From PALSA-1006 sp036171275 (GTDB lineage: Bacteria; Pseudomonadota; Gammaproteobacteria; Burkholderiales; Gallionellaceae), in contig JAVHQT010000015.1 in assembly GCA_036171275.1 (NCBI GenBank), positions 1 through 64,000 on the forward strand: DNA of 64,000 bases. The letters run 5' to 3'. How positions within the stretch are numbered: the first letter of the stretch is position 1; each line of letters starts with the position of its first letter. A program made the position numbers and the translations under genes. Below the pieces are notes generated by a model. The model was given only the letters and a program-made list of their open reading frames with translations. It had not been told where the DNA came from and did no database searches. Positions 1 to 9,500 of the stretch are shown piece after piece.

Positions 1-758
1 ACGGTGTCATTCCTCTGCCACCTGCCGAGGCAAGACAATTTAAACAGCAATTTGTTGCGGGGCTCATTCGCCCAGAAGCAAGAGTTAAAACCGCCAGTGC
101 AGCACCGCAACTGGCCTTGTTAAACGATGCAGATAACCTGCGCTTAGTGCTATTTGGTGCGGCATTTATGACGCAACAAGAACATCAAAAACGTCAAGAA
201 CGTCAAATGGTGGGCGAAATGATTCGCATCCCCGACCGTAACTACGAAATTGGGAAATTTGAAGTCACGCAAGCGCAATGGCGGGCGGTGATGGGCAGCA
301 ACCCGAGCCACTTTACCGCGTGTGGCGACAACTGCCCCGTGGAGGGAGTCAGCTGGAACGACATTCAAGAATTTCTGCAAAAGCTGAATGCCAAAACGGG
401 GAAAAACTACCGCCTGCCCACCGAAGCCGAATGGGAATACGCCTGTTACGGTGGCAATCAAACCGAATATTGTGGCAGCAACGACATCAACGCCGTGGCG
501 TGGTATGACAGTAACAGTGGCAACACCACCCATCCAGTTGGACAAAAACAAGCCAATGGCTACGGGCTATATGATATGAGCGGCAATGTCTGGGAATGGA
601 ATCAAGACTGGTCCGACAGCAGCCAACAGCATCGCGTGCTGCGGGGCGGCTCGTGGTTCTACGACGCGCAGTATACCCGTGCGGCGTATCGCATCGGCTA
701 CACCCCAGCGGAACGGGACTACGACCTCGGTTTTCGTCTTGCCAGAACGCTCCCGTAA
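1..758 (+). CDS. SUMF1/formylglycine-generating-enzyme-like domain protein, 5' end outside window
   Basis: The reading frame is open from base 3, so the gene begins upstream of the window and only its C-terminal ~250 residues are visible. The visible part is an FGE-sulfatase (SUMF1) domain: EVTQAQWRAVMG, the NCPVEGVSWNDIQEF block, YRLPTEAEWEYAC, GYGLYDMSGNVWEWNQDW and the closing RVLRGGSW...LGFRLA. The cysteine pair that oxidises substrate in true formylglycine-generating enzymes (in the stretch after GGSW) is absent, and the usual WEWC is WEWN. It is therefore more likely a C-type-lectin-fold binding or effector domain than an active FGE. Such domains are often fused to caspase-like or kinase domains in environmental proteobacteria; the missing 5' part would decide this. 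The family call is secure, the function is not. Confidence 0.85.
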   Translation, partial: GVIPLPPAEARQFKQQFVAGLIRPEARVKTASAAPQLALLNDADNLRLVLFGAAFMTQQEHQKRQERQMVGEMIRIPDRNYEIGKFEVTQAQWRAVMGSNPSHFTACGDNCPVEGVSWNDIQEFLQKLNAKTGKNYRLPTEAEWEYACYGGNQTEYCGSNDINAVAWYDSNSGNTTHPVGQKQANGYGLYDMSGNVWEWNQDWSDSSQQHRVLRGGSWFYDAQYTRAAYRIGYTPAERDYDLGFRLARTLP

Positions 759-819
759 CGTAGTGTAGCGAAGCGCAACGAAGAGCAGGGAGCTTATCCC
801 TTGCCCCTTTACCGCTTTA

Positions 820-997
820 CCCCTTGTTCCTCCCCTTCAAAGGGAGAGTTAGAGTGGACTGGCAAACATTCCCGCCACGCCTAAACTACCTCGTTCCCTC
901 CCCTTCAAGGGGAGGGTTAGGGTGGGGATGGGTTAGGATGCAGCAAGCGTGAATCCCCCACCCCCATCCCAGCCTTCCCCCTGAAGGGGAAGGAGTG
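820..997. repeat. Three palindromic CTCCCCTTCAAGGGGAG-type repeat units
   Basis: Three related units lie at about 829-860, 891-932 and 958-997, each built on CCCCTT(C/G)AAGGGG, with the third inverted relative to the second. The second is followed by a G-tract run (909-932: GGGG, GGG, GGG, GGGG, GGG) that could fold as a G-quadruplex on the plus strand. Units of this kind are common dispersed intergenic repeats in proteobacteria. No gene is visible between 759 and 1221. Confidence 0.7.
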
Positions 998-1057
998 GAG
1001 CGCGGTTTTTGGGTTGAGGGTGAAGCCCTGCTGTGATTTTTTAGCCGCCCCATCACT

Positions 1058-1168
1058 GTCATACCGGCGCAGGCCGGAATCCAGTGGGTTTATTGAAACA
1101 GGCTTTCGTCCTTGTTACGCAAGGCTTTTTTCGTGTTGACTGGATTCCCGCCTGCGCCGGAACGACGG
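1058..1168. repeat. Inverted repeat of the CCGGCGCAGG...GGAATCCAG family
   Basis: The arms at about 1064-1085 and 1139-1160 are reverse complements at 21 of 22 positions, separated by a ~53-base spacer containing a short T-rich run. The sequence belongs to a widely dispersed class of proteobacterial intergenic inverted repeats. It could act as a transcription stop behind the SUMF1-like gene or be a non-autonomous mobile repeat. Confidence 0.7.
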
Positions 1169-1221
1169 AATTGGCGCGTGCCGGAACATCGAAATAATCG
1201 GGTGGAAATGAAAAAGTGACC

Positions 1222-1671
1222 ATGTTGCCTTGTGTTTATATGCTTGCCAGTCAGCGTAATGGAATGTTGGATATTGGCGTGACTTCAAATTTAGTGTAGC
1301 GAATTGGCCAGCATAAAAATTATGTGGTCGAGGGTTTTACTTAGTAGTATGACGTTACACAACTGGTTTGGTATGCGGTGTATGAAACAATGGAGTCGGC
1401 GATTTAGCGCGAGAAAGCGCTCAAAGAATGGCATCGGGCATGGAAGTTAAATTTGATTGAAACACTGGATCCGGATTGGAAGGATTGGTATGCGTCAATT
1501 TGCTGGCGCGACCATCTTATGAACAATCGTCATACCCATAACGGCATACCGGCTCAGTTTTCAAATGACATTTTGCTGGATGCGCTACGCTTACCCGCCC
1601 TACCTTTTTTCGAGAACAAATTTGCACTGACCATGACTATTCTTTTATATTTTTTCCCTTTTTTGCGATGA
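1222..1671 (+). pseudogene. GIY-YIG nuclease (UPF0213/YhbQ-like) remnant with four in-frame TAG codons
   Basis: Reading from ATG 1222 gives a recognisable small GIY-YIG nuclease: VYMLASQRNGMLDIGVTSNL, RIGQHKNYVVEGFT, LVWYAVYETMESAI, REKALKEWHRAWKLNLIE, then DPDWKDWY. The frame is broken by TAG at codons 26 (1297-1299), 41 and 42 (1342-1347) and 62 (1405-1407), all at positions normally holding Gln, Lys or Arg. There is no frameshift. The YIG tyrosine is replaced by Asp (LDIGVT), so catalysis is probably lost anyway. Past residue ~93, the usual end of the family, the frame runs on without similarity into the priA start. TAG is an ordinary stop elsewhere in this window (for example the sthA gene). 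Most likely a decayed gene, though the all-TAG pattern is odd. Confidence 0.75.
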
Positions 1672-4019
1672 AGTTTATCCGCGTTGCGCTTGATGTGCCA
1701 TTAGACACTTTATTCGACTATTCAGTCGCCGAACCGGTGGCGGTTGGGCAGCGGGTGCGGGTTTCGTTTCGGCGCAAAGCGTGTTTAGGCATTGTGCTGG
1801 CGGTGGTCGAAAGCTCGGACTTGCCGCCCGAAAAAATTAAACCGGTGCTGGCGGTGTTGTCCGATGTGCCGCCTTTGCCAGCGGATTTGCTGAGGTTGTT
1901 GCGTTTTTGCAGTGAATATTATCAGCATCCTTTAGGTATGACGGTTTTGTCGGCCTTGCCGGCGCGCCTGCGTTCGACTACGCCGCTAACCGTGAAGCCG
2001 TCGGTTTATTATGGCTTAACGCCTTCGGGCTTGGCACTGGATTTAACGGCGTTTCCTAAACGCCGCGCCCTGCAATTAAGGATATTAAATTACCTTAATA
2101 ATCAACAGCTTACAAAAGAATCGCTGCGCGGAATTTCTGCCAGCGCACCGGCCGCGATTAAGGAGCTGATTGATTCCGGCTGGGTAGAAACTAAATCAGC
2201 CGAAGCGATTACACCCAATACTGAATCGTCTTTAGCCGCGCTCAGCGCGAACGATTTGCCAGACCAAAAACTCGCTCTATTTAACCCAGATAATCCATTA
2301 GGCAAATTGGAACACAGAGAACCGTTCGTGGTGAGCTTGTCGAACCAGGAACGACCTTTCGATCCGCTCAGGGCGAACGGTGTTAAGGCTAATGGATTAT
2401 TTAGGTTTAATGCGGTACACGTGCTGACACAAGCGCAACAGGCGGTGGTGGCGGCAGTGGATGCTGCGCTTGGGTTCCGGTGCTTTTTGCTGCACGGGAT
2501 TACTGGCAGCGGCAAGACCGAGGTGTATGTGCATTTGATGTGGCAGATTTTGCAGCAGGGTAAACAGGTGTTGTTGTTGGTGCCGGAAATCAATTTAACC
2601 CCGCAGTTAGAGCATTATTTTCACACACGGTTTCCGGATACTGAATTAGCCAGTTTGCACAGCGGTTTAAACGATGGCGAACGGGCGAAAAAGTGGCTGC
2701 GCGCGCAGGCGGGGCAGGCGCGGATTGTGCTGGGAACGCGGCTTTCGGTGTTTACGCCGCTACCGCACTTAGGGCTGATTTTGGTTGATGAAGAACATGA
2801 TGCGTCGTTTAAACAGCAGGATGGCTTGCGCTATTCTGCCCGCGATGTGGCGATTTTTCGGGCGAATCAATGCGGTGTGCCGATTGTACTGGGGTCGGCT
2901 ACGCCGTCGCTGGAAAGCTATTTCAATGCGCAAAGCGGGCGCTATCAGTTGTTGAAATTGACGCAACGCGCCTCGGCGCAGGCGCAGTTGCCGCAAGTGC
3001 GCTGTGTGAATATCAAGCAAGTGCCACTGACTGACGGGTTGAGTGCGGAGCTGCTGGCTGCGATTAGTGAGCGCCTGCTCCGCCAAGAGCAAAGTCTGAT
3101 TTTTATCAATCGCCGTGGCTATGCGCCGGTGCTGATGTGTACCGCGTGTGGTTGGGTGTCCAATTGCACGCATTGCGCCGGTAAATTGGTACTGCATTTG
3201 CCAGAGCGCCGCTTGCGCTGCCACCATTGTGGCGATCAGCAGCGTGTGCCGCGTGCGTGTCCGAGCTGTGGCAATGCGGATTTGCAGCCGGTGGGCACGG
3301 GCACGCAACGCATCGAGGAGACGCTGCAAGCGCAGTTTCCGCAGGCTCGAATTTTGCGGGTGGATCGCGATAGCACACGTAATAAAAATGCGTGGCAAAC
3401 CATGCGTCAACAAATCGAAGCGAATGCCGTGGATATTTTAATCGGCACGCAAATGTTGGCAAAAGGACATGACTTTCCAAATTTAACGTTGGTCGGCGTG
3501 GTTAATCCGGATGGCGCGTTATACAGCGCCGATTTCCGAGCATCGGAACGCTTATTCGCGCAGTTGGCGCAAGTGTCGGGACGCGCCGGACGCGCGGATA
3601 AAGCCGGTGAAGTGTTGTTGCAAACTGCCTTTCCTGAGCATCCGTTGTATCGCGCTTTAAGGGCGCACGATTATGATTTATGGGTAAAAACCTTGTTGAG
3701 TGAACGCGAACAAGCGGGCTTCCCACCTTTTGTTTTTCAGCTGTTGCTACGCGCCGAAGGTTTGCAAGAACATGAGGTTTACGCATTTTTGCAGCACGCG
3801 CGTGCAGCGGCAGTTCAATTAGCCTTTGAAGTTGAAATTTACGGTGTGGTGGCGGCGTCGCTACCCAAACGCGCCAATTATTTGCGGGCGCAATTACTGA
3901 TTCAGAGCCAAAGTCGCAAAGTATTGCAGCAGTTTTTACGCGCTTGGCGCCCCTATTTAGCGCAAATTCCAGCGAAGAAACTGCGCTGGTCGCTGGACAT
4001 TGACCCGCTAGAGTTTTAA
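1668..4019 (+). CDS. priA: Primosomal protein N' (replication-restart helicase PriA)
   Basis: PriA is the superfamily 2 DNA helicase that restarts stalled forks by loading the primosome. The order seen is an N-terminal DNA-binding region (~1-105), a winged-helix region (to ~190), helicase with Walker A GITGSGKTE at ~277, DEEH at 374-377, a zinc-binding insertion with paired CxxC motifs (~491-531), then the second helicase lobe (GTQMLAKGHDFPNL) and C-terminal domain. At 783 residues it is ~50 longer than the usual ~730. The excess is residues ~204-249, encoded by a palindromic insertion just before the helicase domain. No clear Shine-Dalgarno precedes ATG 1668. A neighbouring gene follows after ~95 bases with its own ribosome site. 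Confidence 0.97.
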   Translation: MKFIRVALDVPLDTLFDYSVAEPVAVGQRVRVSFRRKACLGIVLAVVESSDLPPEKIKPVLAVLSDVPPLPADLLRLLRFCSEYYQHPLGMTVLSALPARLRSTTPLTVKPSVYYGLTPSGLALDLTAFPKRRALQLRILNYLNNQQLTKESLRGISASAPAAIKELIDSGWVETKSAEAITPNTESSLAALSANDLPDQKLALFNPDNPLGKLEHREPFVVSLSNQERPFDPLRANGVKANGLFRFNAVHVLTQAQQAVVAAVDAALGFRCFLLHGITGSGKTEVYVHLMWQILQQGKQVLLLVPEINLTPQLEHYFHTRFPDTELASLHSGLNDGERAKKWLRAQAGQARIVLGTRLSVFTPLPHLGLILVDEEHDASFKQQDGLRYSARDVAIFRANQCGVPIVLGSATPSLESYFNAQSGRYQLLKLTQRASAQAQLPQVRCVNIKQVPLTDGLSAELLAAISERLLRQEQSLIFINRRGYAPVLMCTACGWVSNCTHCAGKLVLHLPERRLRCHHCGDQQRVPRACPSCGNADLQPVGTGTQRIEETLQAQFPQARILRVDRDSTRNKNAWQTMRQQIEANAVDILIGTQMLAKGHDFPNLTLVGVVNPDGALYSADFRASERLFAQLAQVSGRAGRADKAGEVLLQTAFPEHPLYRALRAHDYDLWVKTLLSEREQAGFPPFVFQLLLRAEGLQEHEVYAFLQHARAAAVQLAFEVEIYGVVAASLPKRANYLRAQLLIQSQSRKVLQQFLRAWRPYLAQIPAKKLRWSLDIDPLEF
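2278..2413. mobile_element. Palindromic MITE/REP-like insertion inside priA, in frame
   Basis: The outer arms at ~2280-2303 and ~2387-2411 are imperfect reverse complements (built on TAATCCATTAG / CTAATGGATTA). The core at 2322-2381 is a copy of the CCGTTCG...CTCAGGGCGAACGG palindromic repeat that also occurs between genes in this window. The ~135-base unit carries no stop in the priA frame and adds ~45 residues (about 204-249) between the DNA-binding and helicase regions. This resembles in principle the Rickettsia palindromic elements that insert within genes. Confidence 0.7.
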
Positions 4020-4085
4020 AGTGCACGGCCTTTTTAAGGAAATTGCTGTTGATTAAATCAATGGGTTTCGTTAAATTTTTTTGTG

Positions 4086-4105
4086 TAAGTATATGATTAT
4101 TAAGG
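4086..4105 (+). repeat. Partial copy of the 20-base GTAAGTTRTTGATTATATTG motif
   Basis: Reads GTAAGTATATGATTATTAAG, immediately upstream of the Shine-Dalgarno of the gene at 4114. It is a weak match, sharing the GTAAGT and TGATTAT blocks. Confidence 0.45.
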
Positions 4106-4113
4106 AAATTTAG

Positions 4114-4860
4114 ATGTCTATTCATCGTTTTTATACCAAGACGTTGAGCGAAAAACTGCTCTACACGTCTTTTTTGCTGTTGGTCGGACTTGGCTATTTG
4201 ATGGCAATCTCCTATTTATTTGTCACGCACGAAATGAATGATGGCAAACCGGGTCTGTCTATCAGTGATGTGGCGAGTAGTTATTACGGCAATCGGAGTG
4301 GCACGCGGCTAGAGGCGGCCATTCGCGGCCCGATGGCGGGATTTATTGATGATCAAGACCGTGCTGTGATGGTGGCTTGGCTGAAAGACGGCGGCGAAGA
4401 ATCGCATTACGAGAAAGAGATTCGCCCTATTTTGGAAAAAAGTTGCTTCGCTTGCCATCTGAAAGCAATCAACCCTGCCATCCCTGATTACAGTACCTAT
4501 GAAGGTTTGCATGAAGTTTCAAAAGTAGATACCGGGATGTCCATTGCCAGCTTGTTGAAACTTTCGCACATTCACTTGTTGGGAATTAGCATGTTGCTGT
4601 TTATTATTGGTTGGATTTTTATTCAGTCCGAAATTAATGTTTGGCTAAAACGCGTGTTGGTGGTTTCCCCAATGTTGGCAGTGTTTATCGATGTCGCCTC
4701 GTGGTTCTTAACTAAATATGATAATCATTATGCGATTGTGGTGATTATTTCAGGCGGAATTTTGGGATTGTCGATGGCGCTGCAAATTCTGATTTCCTTG
4801 TATCAAATTTGGTTCTTGAAAAAACCAGAAAAGCGTGTTCCTTTTGATCCTTTGTCTTAA
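4114..4860 (+). CDS. Four-helix membrane protein with a CxxCH haem-binding motif
   Basis: Function not recognised. The 248-residue protein has a hydrophobic segment near residues 17-38, a polar loop of ~105 residues, then three closely spaced hydrophobic segments (~148-168, ~178-198, ~205-228). The polar loop contains CFACH (C111, C114, H115), a c-type haem attachment site. Haem is attached in the periplasm, so the loop should face outward. A good Shine-Dalgarno (AAGGAA, 4102-4107) precedes ATG 4114. The gene stands alone between priA and sthA. The arrangement suggests a small membrane-anchored electron carrier or redox sensor. One haem only; no second ligand is assigned. Confidence 0.75.
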   Translation: MSIHRFYTKTLSEKLLYTSFLLLVGLGYLMAISYLFVTHEMNDGKPGLSISDVASSYYGNRSGTRLEAAIRGPMAGFIDDQDRAVMVAWLKDGGEESHYEKEIRPILEKSCFACHLKAINPAIPDYSTYEGLHEVSKVDTGMSIASLLKLSHIHLLGISMLLFIIGWIFIQSEINVWLKRVLVVSPMLAVFIDVASWFLTKYDNHYAIVVIISGGILGLSMALQILISLYQIWFLKKPEKRVPFDPLS

Positions 4861-5078
4861 ATAGCGCTTGATTGCAGCGTTGTAACTGACGTTGATCGAT
4901 GCCGTTGCGGCTGAGTTATACGATAAGGTGTGTCTGCCGAGCCGTAACGGAAACGATCACAAAAGAATCAACAACTTGGCATCATCTTTCGGCTATTTTT
5001 TAAGCGAAGCGTTGATTTAATCCGTTTTAACTTAACTCAAATTAGCCACGTCCTTGCGCCGTGGCTTCACTCATTCTA

Positions 5079-6497
5079 ATGGATTACGACGTTCTGATTA
5101 TTGGCTCAGGCCCCGCTGGACAACATGCCGCTTGGCAAGCTTCGCGCATGGGCAAAAGCGCCGCCATTATTGAGCGTAAGCCCAAAATTGGCGGCGCGGG
5201 TTTGCAAACGGGCACGATTCCTAGCAAAGCAATGCGCGAAGTGGCGTATCAGTTTTCACGCACCGGTGGAATGCGCCAAGCCTTGGCGATCCAAGCGCGG
5301 CAGCAGCAAGGTTTTTTGGCCGATGCTGTTCGACGCAAAGAAGGGGTGATTGCGCAGCAAGAGTCGGTCATTTTGCAGCGTTTATTGCGCTCCGGGGTTG
5401 CGCTTATTCCGGGTGAGGCTTCGTTTGTTGATGCGCATACGTTGTCGGTGCTGGATGCCTCTGGTAACAATAAACTGATTTCTGCCAAGGTGATTGTGCT
5501 GGCCAGTGGGTCGCGTCCTCGCCGCCCAGCGCATATTCCATTCGATAAAAAAACCGTGCTGGATTCGACTTCTATTTTGAATTTGCGGCATTTGCCCAAA
5601 AGTTTGGTGGTGGTCGGAGGCGGGGTGATTGCTTGTGAATTTGTGTCGATCTTTGCCGTGCTTGGGGTCGAAGTTTGCGTGGTGGATATGCACGCGCAAT
5701 TATTGACTTATCTAAGTGAGGAAGTCGTCGATGTATTGGCGGAAACCTTCCTTGATTTAGGGGTGACTTTCGAGATGCAACAGCGCGTGAAAGAAATTCG
5801 TCGCGAAAGCGGTGCTACGGTGACGGTGTTAGAAAACGGCAAAGAAATTCACGCCGATGCTGTTTTGTACGCGCAAGGCAGAGAATCAAATGTGGAAAAA
5901 CTGTGTCTAGCGCGCGCTGGTGTGTTTGCGCCCGACGGAAAAATTGAGATAAATCAACAGTTTCAAACCAGCGTGCCCCATATTTTTGCAGTGGGCGATT
6001 TGGTGGGTCGTCCGGCACTGGCTTCGACTGGCATGAGCCAAGGTCGTGCCGCCGTTTTATTTGCTTTTAGCGGTGAACAAAATGTCACCGCAGAAAATTT
6101 GCCGATGGCGATTTATACAATTCCAGAAATTTCTTACGTTGGCAAAACAGAAAAAGAAGTGCAACAACTCAATATTCCGTATGTGGCGGGGCGAGTTTAT
6201 TTTAAAGATAGTGCACGCGGGCAAATTATTGGCGATGCCCAAGGAATGCTGATGCTGCTGGTTGAGGTGGGCACGGAACGGCTATTGGGCGTGCATATTG
6301 TTGGCGATCAAGCCAGCGAGCTGATTCATATTGGGCAGTTGGTCATGAATTTGCACGGTACGGTGCGTGATTTGGTCAGTAATGTTTTCAATTACCCAAC
6401 ACTGGCCGAATGTTATAAATTGGCCGCATTGGACTGTATTCATTTGCTTAACCCAAACGGTCAGTTGCTACGCGGTGGGATTGCTGACAGTCTTTAG
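5079..6497 (+). CDS. sthA: Soluble pyridine nucleotide transhydrogenase
   Basis: SthA is a cytosolic flavoprotein that transfers hydride between NADPH and NAD+. The FAD site GSGPAG lies at residues 9-14 and the NAD(P) site GGGVIACEF near 180. The position of the redox disulfide of related reductases reads GTIPSKAMRE without cysteines, the hallmark of SthA versus dihydrolipoamide or glutathione reductases. The C-terminal dimerisation domain is complete (NVFNYPTLAECYKLAALD). The chosen ATG 5079 gives 472 residues, close to the family length of ~466; an upstream in-frame GTG at 5061 adds six residues, and neither has a strong ribosome site. The preceding ~218 bases hold no gene. Confidence 0.93.
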   Translation: MDYDVLIIGSGPAGQHAAWQASRMGKSAAIIERKPKIGGAGLQTGTIPSKAMREVAYQFSRTGGMRQALAIQARQQQGFLADAVRRKEGVIAQQESVILQRLLRSGVALIPGEASFVDAHTLSVLDASGNNKLISAKVIVLASGSRPRRPAHIPFDKKTVLDSTSILNLRHLPKSLVVVGGGVIACEFVSIFAVLGVEVCVVDMHAQLLTYLSEEVVDVLAETFLDLGVTFEMQQRVKEIRRESGATVTVLENGKEIHADAVLYAQGRESNVEKLCLARAGVFAPDGKIEINQQFQTSVPHIFAVGDLVGRPALASTGMSQGRAAVLFAFSGEQNVTAENLPMAIYTIPEISYVGKTEKEVQQLNIPYVAGRVYFKDSARGQIIGDAQGMLMLLVEVGTERLLGVHIVGDQASELIHIGQLVMNLHGTVRDLVSNVFNYPTLAECYKLAALDCIHLLNPNGQLLRGGIADSL

Positions 6498-6540
6498 ACA
6501 GGGTAATATTTGAACTGTATTCAGTAACAAAACTAAACAG

Positions 6541-6563
6541 GGTGGCGTGTGCCACCTCTTTTT
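6541..6563 (+). terminator. Rho-independent terminator after sthA
   Basis: A GGTGGC-GTGT-GCCACC hairpin (6541-6556) is followed by a T-rich tract ending at 6563. It lies between sthA and the gltB ribosome site and rules out the in-frame GTG at 6549 as a gltB start, since that codon is inside the hairpin. Confidence 0.85.
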
Positions 6564-6590
6564 TGCGGTAAAGAATTTGTGAGGAATAAC

Positions 6591-9500
6591 GTGAACCATT
6601 TTTCGGTGCTAAAAAATTCTGAGGTTTCGACCTCGTCCACGCTGCCAGAACAGCAAGGTTTATATGATCCACAGCACGAGCATGATGCGTGTGGAGTGGG
6701 GTTTGTTGCACATATTAAAGGGCAAAAAAGCCATGACATGGTTAGTCAAGGCTTGCAGATTTTAGAGAATTTAACCCATCGAGGCGCAGTGGGGGCTGAT
6801 CCGCTGGCGGGGGATGGCGCGGGTATTTTGATTCAAATCCCAGATCATTTTTTACGCGACGAAATGGGCTGGGGCAAAATTTCTTTGCCAGCCGTGGGCG
6901 ATTATGGCGTCGGAATGTTGTTTTTACCGCGGGATGACACGGCGCGCGCGGCGTGTGAAAACGTGATTGCTCAAAAAATAACCGCCGAAGGACAAGTTTT
7001 AATTGGTTGGCGCGATGTGCCCGTGGATGGCAGTAGTTTGGGTGAAAGTGTTAAAGCAGTTGAACCCGTGGTGCGTCAGGTATTTATCGCCCGTGGTAAA
7101 AAAACCGCCGACCAAGATAGTTTTGAGCGCAAATTGTTTGTGATTCGCAAAACCGCTGAACACGCAATTCGTGCATTGCCGAAAAAACAAGGCAAAGGCT
7201 TTTACGTGCCATCGTTGTCTTCTCGCACCATTGTCTATAAAGGGATGTTGTTGGCAGATCAGGTTGGTAAATATTTTCTCGATCTAAAAGATTCCCGTGT
7301 CATCAGCGCCTTGGCGCTGGTTCATCAACGTTTTTCGACCAATACTTTCCCGACTTGGGATCGGGCGCATCCATTTCGTATGATTGCGCACAACGGTGAA
7401 ATCAACACGTTGCGCGGCAATGTGAACTGGATGGCAGCGCGTCATGCCGCCATGTCGTCTAAATTTTTGGGCGAAGATTTAGAAAAATTATGGCCGCTGA
7501 TTGTGGATGGTCAATCTGATTCTGCCTGCTTTGATAACGCACTGGAATTGTTAGTGGCGGGTGGTTATCCCTTGCCGCACGCGATGATGTTGTTGATTCC
7601 TGAAGCGTGGGCGGGTAATCCATTGATGGATGAAGAGCGGCGCGCGTTTTATGAATATCATGCTGCGCTGATGGAACCTTGGGATGGTCCAGCAGCGGTA
7701 GCGTTTACCGATGGTCAGCTGATTGGCGCAACGCTGGATCGAAACGGCCTGCGTCCAGCACGGTACATTATTACTGAAGATGACGTGGTTTTGATGGCGT
7801 CTGAGATGGGCGTGTTGCCGATTCCACAACATAAAATTGTGAAAAAATGGCGCTTGCAACCCGGAAAAATGTTCCTGATTGATATGCAAGCTGGACGCAT
7901 TGTTGATGATGCTGAGTTGAAAACACAGCTGGCGAATGCCAAGCCGTATCGTAACTGGATTGAAAAATCGCGCTATTTCCTCGCTGATTTGCCGGTTGCA
8001 AAAGATAAATTTGCCTTGAAAGAATCGCTGCTGGATACACAGCAGGCGTTTGGCTATTCGCAAGAAGACTTAAAATTTTTGATTGCGCCAATGGCGACTG
8101 CGGGTGAAGAAGCAAATGGCTCGATGGGAAATGATGCTGCCTTGCCAATTTTATCCAATAAAAACAAGACGTTATATAACTATTTCAAGCAATTGTTTGC
8201 GCAGGTGACTAATCCACCAATCGACCCAATTCGGGAAGAAATCGTGATGTCGCTGACCACGTTTATTGGTCCTAAACCCAATTTACTGGGTATTGACGAG
8301 ACTAATCCGCCGTTGCGTTTGGAAGCGCACCAACCGGTTTTGTCGAATGAGGATATTGCCAAACTCATTAATCTGAAAAAAACCACGAAGGGCGAATTCA
8401 AAGCGTTGGTGTTAGACATTACTTATCCAGCGAAAAAAGGCGCGGCAGGTTGCGAAAAAGCCCTAAAAGAATTGCGGAAAGCAGCCGAAGATTCGGTTGC
8501 CGACGGTTTTAATGTGTTGATTCTGTCGGACCGCGCTACTTCGCGCGAACGGTTGGCGATTCCGGCATTGCTAGCAACCGCCGGCGTGCATCATCATTTG
8601 GTCAGAGCGGGACTGCGTACTAGCACCGGTTTAGTGGTCGATACTGGATCAGCGCGTGAAACGCATCATGTGGCGTTACTGGCCGGTTACGGCGCTGAAG
8701 CAGTCTGTCCGTGGTTGGTGTTTGATACCTTGGAAGCGATTGCCGCTGATTTGCCTGGCAAAATCGATGCTTATGAAGCAAAGAAAAGATTTATCAAGGG
8801 TGTGAATAAAGGTTTGCTTAAAGTCATGTCTAAGATGGGCATTTCTACCTATCAATCGTATTGCGGCGCACAAATTTTTGAGGCGATTGGCTTAAATGCA
8901 GAATTTATCGCCGAATACTTTACGGGCACAGCAACGCAAATTGAAGGGATTGGGTTGGCAGAAGTGGCGCAAGAAGCCGCACAAATGCACAGTTCAGCTT
9001 TTGGTAACGATCCCGTTTTGGCGAACCAATTGGATGCCGGCGGCGAATACGCATTCCGCATTCGCGGCGAAGAACATATGTGGACGCCAGATTCGATTGC
9101 GAAATTGCAACACGCCACCCGCGCTAATAATTTCAACACTTATAAAGAATATGCCAAGCTAATCAACGAACAGGCGCACAAACTGAAAACCTTGCGCGGG
9201 CTGTTTGAAATTAAGCCTGCAGGTGCGCCAGTGCCAATTGAAGAAGTTGAGCCTGCTAAAGAAATTGTGAAGCGTTTTGTCACGGGGGCGATGTCCTTGG
9301 GGTCAATTTCGACCGAAGCACATACCACGTTGGCAGTGGCAATGAACCGCATCGGCGGCAAGTCAAATACCGGTGAAGGCGGCGAAGATTCGAACCGCTT
9401 CCGCATTCTAAAAGCCGGCGATAAATTATCTGAGATTATCGGAAAAAACCGTATCGCCACAGATTTGGTGATGAAAGAAGGGGACTCTTTACGTTCACGC

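Noticed and set aside
3502..4125. 207-codon minus-strand frame opposite the priA end
   Set aside because: Overlaps the conserved priA helicase domain and the start of the next gene; no recognisable product.
6549..6590. GTG 6549 as the gltB start
   Set aside because: The codon lies within the terminator hairpin; GTG 6591 has a proper ribosome site.
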